Virus record (IMG/VR): IMGVR_UViG_3300046714_000179
Coordinates: 1-41,785 of that record
Origin: a virus
Reading direction: 5' to 3' (one strand)
DNA: 41,785 nt
Position 1 is the stretch's first letter, and every line of letters begins with the position of its first letter. A program made the translations under genes and the position numbers. Positions 31,301 to 37,867 of this stretch are shown piece by piece. Under the pieces are notes generated by a model. The model ran no database searches and was not told where the DNA came from. It worked only from the letters and a program-made list of their open reading frames with translations.

Positions 31301-31544
31301 TCCCTGACGTAATCGCTTCCGGCCGACTGCTCAGATTAGAGTTGGAAAATAGCGCCGGGTTGACATCGTTGACCAGCGGGCTATAGGTGGCACTCTCGCT
31401 GACCTCAACCGTACATGCTGTGTCGCTGTTGCTCCAGGCCAGGGTCGCCTGCGTATTGGTCGTCCCGACGATAGAGACAGTGATCGTGGCCGCCGACGCC
31501 ACCCCAACAAACATCCCTGCCAGCAGGGCAATCCTAGAGAACAT
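28350..31544 (-). CDS. large fibre-like protein with signal peptide and CHB_HEX domain
   Basis: 1064 residues. The N-terminus MFSRIALLAGMFVGVASAA is a Sec signal peptide with an ASA cleavage site. A fibronectin-III-like part follows (TISVSIVGTT-type strands, LAWSNSDTACTVEV). The middle has many aromatic-Gly segments and Cys pairs. Near the end, SFGSPQSVTMTTSTSGAAIH, YTADGSSPT and TTLRAIGCKTGMTDSG match the chitobiase/hexosaminidase C-terminal beta-sandwich. It is probably an extracellular adhesin or tail-fibre-like receptor protein. Its ATG overlaps the end of the previous gene by eleven bases. Confidence 0.7.
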   Translation of the reverse strand: MFSRIALLAGMFVGVASAATITVSIVGTTNTQATLAWSNSDTACTVEVSESATYSPLVNDVNPALFSNSNLSSRPEAITSGSNHVFPVGKRLIETALTAANRSRGLQTHTTHYYRVSCNSGADTGTGTFTTANTPFGNTWADEFQLSAPDTIVYPSIANNDRSQRIIDQRTGLLFQPLSIANDVTSGGYVLGNTSAGFDVFCNNVLSANGYYHCAIPGQSPNNFAPSLYGIKPDGTTVFEGTLYFFGQGYGWQSGVTDCQGGVSARWDETDPNVYYCPGIDGTTGGLSLAKLTLTGNDAPVTIGNVGAGAPPPASFTVSILTPYPNTLYAALQAYAPELAWSCSGDGYQNGYLMVSCRVGPQDTFAWFGAYNLGNKLPLGSGGTGAVVAMFKMWENPASRWCTDHTYEYTGNINLLSHAMQTPKGNASNWPNTAGDGPWEVTLLTNMTAQSPGTTTAIQVTSVYDAGWGTVPPAYVTGDPVSVPVPHYIMHVAVGDFISFSNGNTTEYMEITVKTDATHWTVKRGVNGTSQTHANGDVIRTRCNAGTETNPEFLPYMWWKFLSSPDGSANYGPNFGTHPLLRGNVRADTYAFRNGDPTNTATWGMNNYTGSVAESYTFAGGLALAGGEQFHKHPAGPTDNSPWGIDVLPFVGGNSVTQPNPTAVTFKTGTLWQYHYNGDNVTGYFLKQLTHYAINGTHSLLDISGPGVTLPSDSSGNYKYCVANAANECFAGAVPGDIYFNVPTLTTPYCGDPGPLDICIGNMPTMGFGSPQLQWIDNTTGTSVRMLTKSLAPPRGSSTSNVKMLHDGSWFMEGCTADSGYAGFCLFKIPPITASDGVNRTTFVRAPLALTAPIGLGVTAAKVYFGYTEEGTQGQYYCTTRREACVAVLGTVTDATPFSYATTDSYSPLACVVACTITLPVLPMHTAYFLVSYLDSGGTQVATESGVAVESSYILNGAIAGGTVSNVDFSPAAGSFGSPQSVTMTTSTSGAAIHYTADGSSPTCASTLYSSPVSVTVTTTLRAIGCKTGMTDSGITTGTYTITVSNSNEGMRGIQGGRSGVVGR

Positions 31545-32646
31545 TCTCGGTCCCCACCGCGTAGAAGGTACTTGGACTGCTCTGATTGTTGTACTCTGTC
31601 GAGATCCAATCTGCCGTCCGCACCGAGGTTGCTATCCGAGCCTCGTCTGTATTGGCATTGATCCCCAAATAGTGACTCCCGCCGCCCCCCGTGCTGATCG
31701 TCCCGGTGTCCCAGGTCTGCGTGTCTTCCAGATTCCCATCTGTATAGAGTTTGACCACCGCGCTAGAGCTGACCCGCGTGATAACCCCATAATGCCAATT
31801 CCCATCAATGACACTCGTTGTCCCTACATTACAGAGGACGGAACCTCCCAGCGGCGTTCGCTCATAGCTAACGAACTTTCCATTGGGCGACCCTGCGCAC
31901 TGCGATGCGAAGTCCCCGATTAGCGCAGCAAACAGCGGCGTCCCATTCTGCGAATAGAGCAGTTGGAGGTCATTCACCGTGCCCTTGAACCATACCGACA
32001 GCGTAAAATCCCCCACGTTCCATATATCGACAGACTCAGGCAGCGTGAGGTTGGTCGTGATCGCCGCAGCGCCGTCGATTTTCCCAGCGACCGCAGTATT
32101 GGCCCCCACGGTCCCATTGTTTCCATTCGACGTAGAGTCGAGCGCGGTCAAACTGGTGCCATTCGGCAGATGCCACACGCCGCTGAAACCATTGCTCCAC
32201 ACCCCTGCCGACGAGCATTGGTTAGTTGATATCGTTGTATTGCCGTATCCGATATAAAAGACGGTGTCGGAGCCAGTGGCCACGGTCGGCAACTTGACCC
32301 AGGCAGCGAAAGCTCCCGTCGCCCCATCCCAAAACTCGACCTCGCAGGAGGATATTTGGGTGACGCATGTAGACGAGGTGCAGAAGATGATGTCGAATCC
32401 GCTGGCATTGTGGACCTTTCCGCCATTGGCTTCCGTCTTCAAATAGGTATAGGTGCCAGAGACTAGCACTGGAAAGTCGGTCTGGTCGGTGTTAGGGACC
32501 AGGGTGTGGTCTATGGTGATCGACCGCGAATACCCGCTCCCGCCACCTCCGCCCGATGATCCGCTGGCGATGATGACGCCAAGCATTTGCCCATGGGCTG
32601 GTGCCAGCAGCAATAGCGGGATGATGAGTCTGCGTAGGATCGTCAT
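31534..32646 (-). CDS. fibre-like protein with signal peptide, DUF2341 and LamG domains
   Basis: 370 residues from ATG at 32646; the longer open frame upstream is a shadow of the 866-residue gene. Signal peptide MTILRRLIIPLLLLAPAHG, cleaved before Gln. A Gly-rich linker, then DUF2341-like strands (DFPVLVSGTYTYLKTEANGG, FDIIFC) and a LamG/concanavalin-like sandwich (FTLSVWFKG, GNWHYGVITR, VVKLYTDGNLED). These bind glycans in relatives. Likely an extracellular or virion receptor-binding protein. Confidence 0.72.
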   Translation of the reverse strand: MTILRRLIIPLLLLAPAHGQMLGVIIASGSSGGGGGSGYSRSITIDHTLVPNTDQTDFPVLVSGTYTYLKTEANGGKVHNASGFDIIFCTSSTCVTQISSCEVEFWDGATGAFAAWVKLPTVATGSDTVFYIGYGNTTISTNQCSSAGVWSNGFSGVWHLPNGTSLTALDSTSNGNNGTVGANTAVAGKIDGAAAITTNLTLPESVDIWNVGDFTLSVWFKGTVNDLQLLYSQNGTPLFAALIGDFASQCAGSPNGKFVSYERTPLGGSVLCNVGTTSVIDGNWHYGVITRVSSSAVVKLYTDGNLEDTQTWDTGTISTGGGGSHYLGINANTDEARIATSVRTADWISTEYNNQSSPSTFYAVGTENVL

Positions 32647-32647
32647 G

Positions 32648-35248
32648 TTAGTTGGCCGTCCATGTTCCGTTGAAAGCATAGATATCGTAGTGGGTGGAGT
32701 CCTTGCCCACCAAACACATCTTGTCCCCCGCCGCGCCGCCCGAGACCAGCGTCCCAGTCCCCGCCGTACCGTAGGCAGTGAAAGCCGTATTCTCATACAT
32801 CGCGCTAGACCCGATAGCGGCGAAGGTGATGACGGTCGAGATGTTGTTGGCATTGCGGACGCAGAACTGGAGCCCCGCTGATGGCACCGGGAGAGTGATG
32901 GTGCAAGTCCCTGTACACTCGAATATCTGTCCGCCCGATAGAGAGAACGTCTTGGTGGTCCCGGTTGAGAAATCCACAGCAGGCATACTCGATGTCGGGA
33001 CTGTGCCTGCATAGGGGACGCCGCAGACATAGTTGTTCGCTGTCACCGTATCGGCCTCGCAGCTGATCTCTTGATATTGCTGTAGCGTGAGATTGGCGCT
33101 CAGGCCGTTGATCGTGTTGCCATTCCGTCCGACTGTCAGATTAGACGAGTTGAGATTCTTGATCCCCACAATATAGGGCATCGTGGGCACTGTGGCGACA
33201 AGCGTAGCCGTCAGCGATGAGCCATCGAACGTGAAGACTTTGCCGCCATCGGTAGACAGCAGAGTGTAGTTGCCGGTCTTGGGTACTACAGTGCCTCCTC
33301 CACTCCCCCCGGCCCCGCTCTGCTGGGTCCAGGTGTTGGTGGATTGGCATTCGTAGATATTCTGCCCTGCTGTTGCATCTGACTTAAAATAGAGATCGCC
33401 AACTGTACAGGTGGCTGGCAGCGAGGTCCCCGTCTTCAGTGGCCCAGTCGATGTCTTGGCCGTAAAGTCGATCACACTGGGCAGCTGTGCTGTGGTCGCC
33501 TGCCCGCTGAGATTGGAGAATGCGGGCTGGGATTTGCTTATCACTCCCGCTGCCGATATAGCGGTCAGAAAATTGTTCGACGCGCCCACATCCGGCACAA
33601 CCGCATTACTCACCGTGGCCGAGTTATTTGCCTTGCAACTCCACACATGGTTGGTCGAATCCATCCAGCAGAGAAACGTCGTCGCGGGCGGAGTCCCTGG
33701 CGCGGCACTCTCAGAGCCAGCAAACTGCGGATCATTGCTCACGCACCCAGTCCCTGTGACCGTCGTCCCATCAGCCGAAACCTCATAAAACTGTTCTGTA
33801 TATTTGCCGGCCGTGAGGGAGATAACCGACTGGCATGTATTCGATGCCGATGCCCCATGGGTCAGCGTCCTCCCCCCTGTTCCATCCTGTAGCCATACAA
33901 TGGAGAACTTGGCCCCGGCTGATAGGTTAGAGAAAGTGACCGATGTGACGTTGGTAATCATCGCAGTAGGCTCAAACCTCACGGGAGATTTGAGCGACTG
34001 ATCGGCCAAGGAGAATGTCGGGGCTGCGCCTGTACCCCCGATCCCCGTAGTTGCCGTCGCCACCGACCCATTGAATACCGAACTCGAAGTCGTTGTACTG
34101 GCCGAAACATTGCCACTCGCGTCGGTCGTTAGCGTCCCCGCCCCATAGGCCGATAATTTGATCGTCCCATCGGGATTGGTTCTCACTCTCTCGACCTGTG
34201 CTGTCCCGCCGTTCGGCGTCGTCGCTATCGTGGCATAGGTGCCATGGGCAGAGTCGGTCCAGGTCTGGGAGGCGAACAGATTGTAGCTGGCTCTGGCTGT
34301 CGAGTAGGCCGTGGCCCCGTAGCCAAATGCTTGCAGTGATGCGATGAGGTCATTGGTCACCAGTGCCGTCCTGGCCGAGTTTGTCCCGTTCGCCCGTCTG
34401 CCCTGATAAGCCGTCGCCGCGCCGAACACGTCTGCCATTTGCAGATTTGCCGTCCCGTCGATCTGCCCAGTCTGGAGCATGGTCCCCGTGGGGGGCAGTG
34501 GCAGGGAGCCTGAGTTGGCGCTGATGGTGGCCGACGTCAGGATGAACGGTGTGGTGAGCGTGGGGCTATTGGCGAAGACGAGGGGGCCAGTGCCCGTCTT
34601 GGTGAGCATGGTGGCAAAGAGATTCGCACTTGTAGGATTGGCGAGGAATGTGGCCATCGCGGCTGCGAATCCCGTGATCCCGGTCGCCAGCGGTAGACCC
34701 GTGATGTTGGTTGCCACGCCGCTGATCGGAGTTCCTAGGGCAGGGCCGACCAGGATGACGCCGCTAGGGATGGTGATCTGGCAGGAGCCGACTGTCGTGA
34801 TCGTGCATGTCCCAGATACCGCGATCTTGTTTGCTGTGCCGGAGATGATGACGCTCGACACACCCCCACCACCACCTCCACCCCCGCCCAGTGCCACCCA
34901 TGAAGTCGCATTGGATCTACACAGCGCAGCAGTAGACCCTCCACCGACAGTACAGTCTGACGCTGTTAGGCCGTCTGTGACGATGAATACCAAACCGTTG
35001 CTCGTTGCAGCAGCGGGCAAAGTGGCGACCGTCCTTTCGGGTGGTCGCATCAACGCAGCCGCGAAATTCTGCAAAAACGCCTGATACACATTTGCCCGGT
35101 TGATCCCTGCTTTATATGTATCCAGATATACAAAGTTATTGTTCAACTTGGCGGGCGCGCTGGAGATGTTGTCGCCGGGGTTGATGGTCTGGATCTGGGC
35201 TGATGAGATAGCCGCGAGGGCGAACAAACACAATAGGAGTCTCTTCAT
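32648..35248 (-). CDS. tail-fibre-like protein with signal peptide
   Basis: 866 residues. Signal peptide MKRLLLCLFALAAISSAQ. Mature start QTINPGDNISSAPAKLNNNF, a pattern of phage tail-fibre N-termini. Long Ser/Thr/Gly/Ala strands follow (GTPISGVATNITGLPLATGI, TGTGPLVFANSPTLTTPF), typical of fibre repeats, with a nine-Gly linker near residue 120. C-terminal segments YVCGVPYAGT and FSLSGGQIFECTGTCTI are beta-rich. First gene of the leftward fibre/lysis block. Whether the signal peptide is used for export is unknown. Confidence 0.72.
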   Translation of the reverse strand: MKRLLLCLFALAAISSAQIQTINPGDNISSAPAKLNNNFVYLDTYKAGINRANVYQAFLQNFAAALMRPPERTVATLPAAATSNGLVFIVTDGLTASDCTVGGGSTAALCRSNATSWVALGGGGGGGGGVSSVIISGTANKIAVSGTCTITTVGSCQITIPSGVILVGPALGTPISGVATNITGLPLATGITGFAAAMATFLANPTSANLFATMLTKTGTGPLVFANSPTLTTPFILTSATISANSGSLPLPPTGTMLQTGQIDGTANLQMADVFGAATAYQGRRANGTNSARTALVTNDLIASLQAFGYGATAYSTARASYNLFASQTWTDSAHGTYATIATTPNGGTAQVERVRTNPDGTIKLSAYGAGTLTTDASGNVSASTTTSSSVFNGSVATATTGIGGTGAAPTFSLADQSLKSPVRFEPTAMITNVTSVTFSNLSAGAKFSIVWLQDGTGGRTLTHGASASNTCQSVISLTAGKYTEQFYEVSADGTTVTGTGCVSNDPQFAGSESAAPGTPPATTFLCWMDSTNHVWSCKANNSATVSNAVVPDVGASNNFLTAISAAGVISKSQPAFSNLSGQATTAQLPSVIDFTAKTSTGPLKTGTSLPATCTVGDLYFKSDATAGQNIYECQSTNTWTQQSGAGGSGGGTVVPKTGNYTLLSTDGGKVFTFDGSSLTATLVATVPTMPYIVGIKNLNSSNLTVGRNGNTINGLSANLTLQQYQEISCEADTVTANNYVCGVPYAGTVPTSSMPAVDFSTGTTKTFSLSGGQIFECTGTCTITLPVPSAGLQFCVRNANNISTVITFAAIGSSAMYENTAFTAYGTAGTGTLVSGGAAGDKMCLVGKDSTHYDIYAFNGTWTAN

Positions 35249-35266
35249 GGGCGTCAGATCCTTTGG

Positions 35267-35275
35267 TGGTATGAT
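35267..35275 (+). promoter_or_regulatory. extended -10 promoter, leaderless, of the small-terminase-like gene
   Basis: TGG-TATGAT (35267-35275), then eight bases and GTG at 35284, with no ribosome site. GTATGATAC (35269-35277) reads almost the same on the other strand, so it may also serve the divergent fibre gene. Confidence 0.5.
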
Positions 35276-35283
35276 ACGCCAAG

Positions 35284-36006
35284 GTGAAGAAAAAACCCAA
35301 GCTCCTGATGGATGAGGGGAGGGGGAGTGTGAGGGGATTGGTCCCCACTTCGTCCTTTGGCATCAAGGACACCACGTACAACGAGTACATGGCAGGGTTT
35401 GATCCCAGGCAGGAAGGGGCCAAAGGCGCGGCTCTCAGAGTCGCCCTCGCACAAGCCACCGATATACGCTTCAGAGAATATCTTGAGCGGACGATGGACC
35501 CCCGTTGCAAGCACATGTCCCTCGCCGCGCTGGCCAAAGAACGCGACATCCCACTCCATGAGATGGCCGAGTTTTGGCAAAAGGCCCAGCATCAGCGTGC
35601 CCTCGCCATAGCCCAGAACGGCATCGTGGAAGTGATGGATGACATCGTCTACGATGCTCGATCTAAAGATGAACCGTGTGGCCGGTGTGACGGCTTCGGC
35701 GTAGTTTATGTCGAGGAGGGCATGGAGAAGTTTGTCGATGGCGTTGAGAAGGTCAATCCCCGCGATCCGGCCTCCCGATCTATCCGCGCCTGTCCCATGT
35801 GCAAGGGCAACGGCAAGGTCAAAAAGAGTGGCGACACCGATGCCCGCAAAATGCTGCTCGAAACGACCGGCCATACGGGCAAGCGTTCTGGCGGCGCGGT
35901 CCAGATCGTGCAGCACTTTGGCGGCGCGGGCATGGAGAGCGCCGTCGATAAACTGTCCAAAGTCTCATTCGACGTAGACTTTGAAGAAATCCCTGCCGGG
36001 GAGTAG
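35284..36006 (+). CDS. probable terminase small subunit with zinc-binding segment
   Basis: 240 residues from GTG. The helical N-terminal half has a MSLAALAKERDIPLHEMAEF helix-turn-helix-like part (near 78-97). Then CGRCDGFGVV and CPMCKGNGKV, a DnaJ-type CxxCxGxG pair forming a zinc site. Then DARKMLLETTGHTGKR, like the C-terminal segment of phage small terminases. Its place directly ahead of the packaging genes supports this role: recognising phage DNA for the large subunit. The zinc segment is unusual for small terminases. Confidence 0.5.
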   Translation: MKKKPKLLMDEGRGSVRGLVPTSSFGIKDTTYNEYMAGFDPRQEGAKGAALRVALAQATDIRFREYLERTMDPRCKHMSLAALAKERDIPLHEMAEFWQKAQHQRALAIAQNGIVEVMDDIVYDARSKDEPCGRCDGFGVVYVEEGMEKFVDGVEKVNPRDPASRSIRACPMCKGNGKVKKSGDTDARKMLLETTGHTGKRSGGAVQIVQHFGGAGMESAVDKLSKVSFDVDFEEIPAGE

Positions 36007-36009
36007 ACT
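35982..36009 (+). promoter_or_regulatory. leaderless-type promoter upstream of 36016
   Basis: TTGAAG (35982-35987), 16 bases, TAGACT (36004-36009), six bases CTATTC, ATG at 36016. GGGGAG lies 12 bases before the ATG, so ribosome-site initiation cannot be fully excluded. Confidence 0.5.
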
Positions 36010-36015
36010 CTATTC

Positions 36016-36363
36016 ATGGCACAGACCCCTGGATATATCGCGGTTCAACTGACGCTCACAGCCTCTACAGCAACCAATCTCTACACGGCGGTCGCCGCCG
36101 CGATCACCCCCGCCGCAGTCCCCACCAGCTGCCGCGAACTTTTTATCCAGAACACGGGCGGCAATACAGGGGTCACGCTGATCGGCGACTCGAATGTTGC
36201 CACGACTCGTATGGGTGTCGAGCTGGCTGTCGGTAGCGCCACCCTTCCGGCAGGCTCCCGCGTCTATGGAAATACAGGCGGCGCGGCCCAGGTCCCGTTG
36301 AAATCATTCTGGTTATTCAATGCCGGGTCCAGCCAGAAGGTCAATGTGGAGATTTTAGGTTAA
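36016..36363 (+). CDS. beta-rich hypothetical virion protein
   Basis: 115 residues, rich in Thr/Ala/Val/Gly with strands such as YIAVQLTLTAST, LFIQNTGGNTGVTLIGD and LKSFWLFNAGSSQKVNVEI. It looks like a small beta-sandwich, as in decoration or fibre-tip proteins. No family assigned. Confidence 0.65.
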   Translation: MAQTPGYIAVQLTLTASTATNLYTAVAAAITPAAVPTSCRELFIQNTGGNTGVTLIGDSNVATTRMGVELAVGSATLPAGSRVYGNTGGAAQVPLKSFWLFNAGSSQKVNVEILG

Positions 36364-36366
36364 ACT
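36361..36366 (+). promoter_or_regulatory. leaderless-type -10 upstream of 36373
   Basis: TAAACT (36361-36366), six bases GTTTGT, GTG at 36373. No convincing -35 and no ribosome site. The hexamer overlaps the stop of the previous gene. Confidence 0.4.
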
Positions 36367-36372
36367 GTTTGT

Positions 36373-36600
36373 GTGCTGCGGACTCTCTTAGCCATCTTTC
36401 GCCCTCTCACTACCATCGCCCGCGAACTCCACATCTTGCGCGAACTCTATGAGGCCGATTTAGCCACGCGGCAAATCTATCGATTGACCGAAAAGCCAGC
36501 CAAGGATGACACCTCAGTCTCTTATGCTGGCATGAGGGATGAGCGGCCCCAGTTTAAGAAGTGGTTTGATGCTGCCGAGGAAGACGATGTACAGCAGTAG
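36373..36600 (+). CDS. hypothetical small protein
   Basis: 75 residues from GTG. Helical N-terminus (LRTLLAIFRPLTTIARELHI) that might touch membrane, then polar residues and an acidic end. The terminase ATPase gene starts inside its last codons. No family recognised. Confidence 0.55.
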   Translation: MLRTLLAIFRPLTTIARELHILRELYEADLATRQIYRLTEKPAKDDTSVSYAGMRDERPQFKKWFDAAEEDDVQQ

Positions 36601-37867
36601 CATCATCGACCGCCGCCTTCATGCTGCCAAGAAAGCTGGGATGGCATTCCGCCGCCTGCCTCGCACGACCTCCATCGAGATCGCGGCCAAACTAGAGCGC
36701 TTGCGCTTCGATGCCCAGAACCGCCTCTTGCCCGATGGCCAGCTCTCTCGTCCGATCAACAAAGCGGAGCAAGAGTTCATAGAGAGTGAGAGGCTGATCT
36801 GCCGCTGCGACTTTGAATACTATTTCACGCGCTATCACAAAGTAGAACTCGACCCAGGTGTCTCGGATCAAGACGGTATCGTTGAGACGGTGAATGGCAT
36901 CGATGCAAAAATAGCTGCCCCCATCCTCGCAGAATCCCAACTCCGCTATATCAAGCTGTTCGGCCGCCGTGAGGAAGAATGCCAGGAGGAGCGGCGCAAG
37001 TACAAATTCACCGAGGGCATCCTCGCCTATGTGCATAAGTGTCGGCAAGTCATGGCGACCGCCACAGTCAGGGGGATGTCGCTACATCGTATGGTCTTCT
37101 GGCCGGGGACGCGCGCCTTCGCCGCATCGCTCGATGACGACCGCATAGGGGAGTTGTTCAAGCGTGACCACCTCTCATTAGACCGGCTGCCCTTTTGGAT
37201 GAAGCCCCGGATCTATCCAGACGTGAAGGATAAGGAGCTTGGTTTTGAAGACCCGATATCCAGTCGCATCTCTTACCAGGCGGAGAATGCACAGCAGGGC
37301 ATTGGTACCGGATCTCAGGTCGATGTCTCGCATCTCACCGAGGTCGCTCTCTGGAAATACCCTGGCCGCATCCGCTACTCGTTCATTCCTGCTATGCCCA
37401 AGGCATCGACCACGCTCCACATCCAGGAGTCAACAGCAGACGGCAAGGGGAATTATTGGCACGAAGTGACTGAAGCCGCGCGTCACAAGCGCCGGGGCTT
37501 CGAGTCTTGGATCTATGCTTTCATTCCCTGGTACTTGAATAAGCGCAAATATAGGTCGAATCCTCCAGACGACTGGCGCCCGGAAGACCACACATTGCGC
37601 CATGCGGAGCTGGTCGCACGCACATCGCCCGAGTTTACGGACGGTATAGCGATCATCCTAGGGAGGGAGCAGTTGTTCTGGTGGGAGAGTACGCGCGCGA
37701 TGCACGCCAGAAATGGCGAACTCGCCACATTCCTCACTAACTTCCCCGCGACCCCGGAGCAGTCTTTTCAGTCACCCAACATGGGTGCTCTGCCGGTCGA
37801 ACTATTGGAAGAGATGGAGACCGAGATCGCTCTCGGTCATCCGTACGATGTGGAGGTCGCAGCTTAG
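36587..37867 (+). CDS. terL: large terminase, ATPase part
   Basis: 426 residues from ATG at 36587 (GAGGAA ahead). It shows the ATPase half of a large terminase: a HKCRQVMATATVRGMSLHRM segment in place of a classical Walker A (near 145-165), and SHLTEVALWKYPG as Walker B with catalytic Glu (near 245-258). Coupling segments STTLHIQESTADGKGNYWHE and LTNFPATPEQSFQSP follow, the latter typical just before the nuclease domain. The protein stops there; the nuclease is in the next gene. It powers DNA packaging into the prohead. Confidence 0.82.
   Translation: MYSSSIIDRRLHAAKKAGMAFRRLPRTTSIEIAAKLERLRFDAQNRLLPDGQLSRPINKAEQEFIESERLICRCDFEYYFTRYHKVELDPGVSDQDGIVETVNGIDAKIAAPILAESQLRYIKLFGRREEECQEERRKYKFTEGILAYVHKCRQVMATATVRGMSLHRMVFWPGTRAFAASLDDDRIGELFKRDHLSLDRLPFWMKPRIYPDVKDKELGFEDPISSRISYQAENAQQGIGTGSQVDVSHLTEVALWKYPGRIRYSFIPAMPKASTTLHIQESTADGKGNYWHEVTEAARHKRRGFESWIYAFIPWYLNKRKYRSNPPDDWRPEDHTLRHAELVARTSPEFTDGIAIILGREQLFWWESTRAMHARNGELATFLTNFPATPEQSFQSPNMGALPVELLEEMETEIALGHPYDVEVAA

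Noticed and set aside
32647-33030. Long N-terminal extension of the DUF2341/LamG gene up to 33030
   Set aside because: It lies in the end of the 866-residue gene in another frame, is compositionally odd, and hides a perfect signal peptide at 32646.
34479-35084. Plus-strand 201-residue open frame opposite the 866-residue fibre gene
   Set aside because: Low-complexity Val/Pro composition mirrors the Thr/Gly-rich fibre codons, and it has no domain or start signal.
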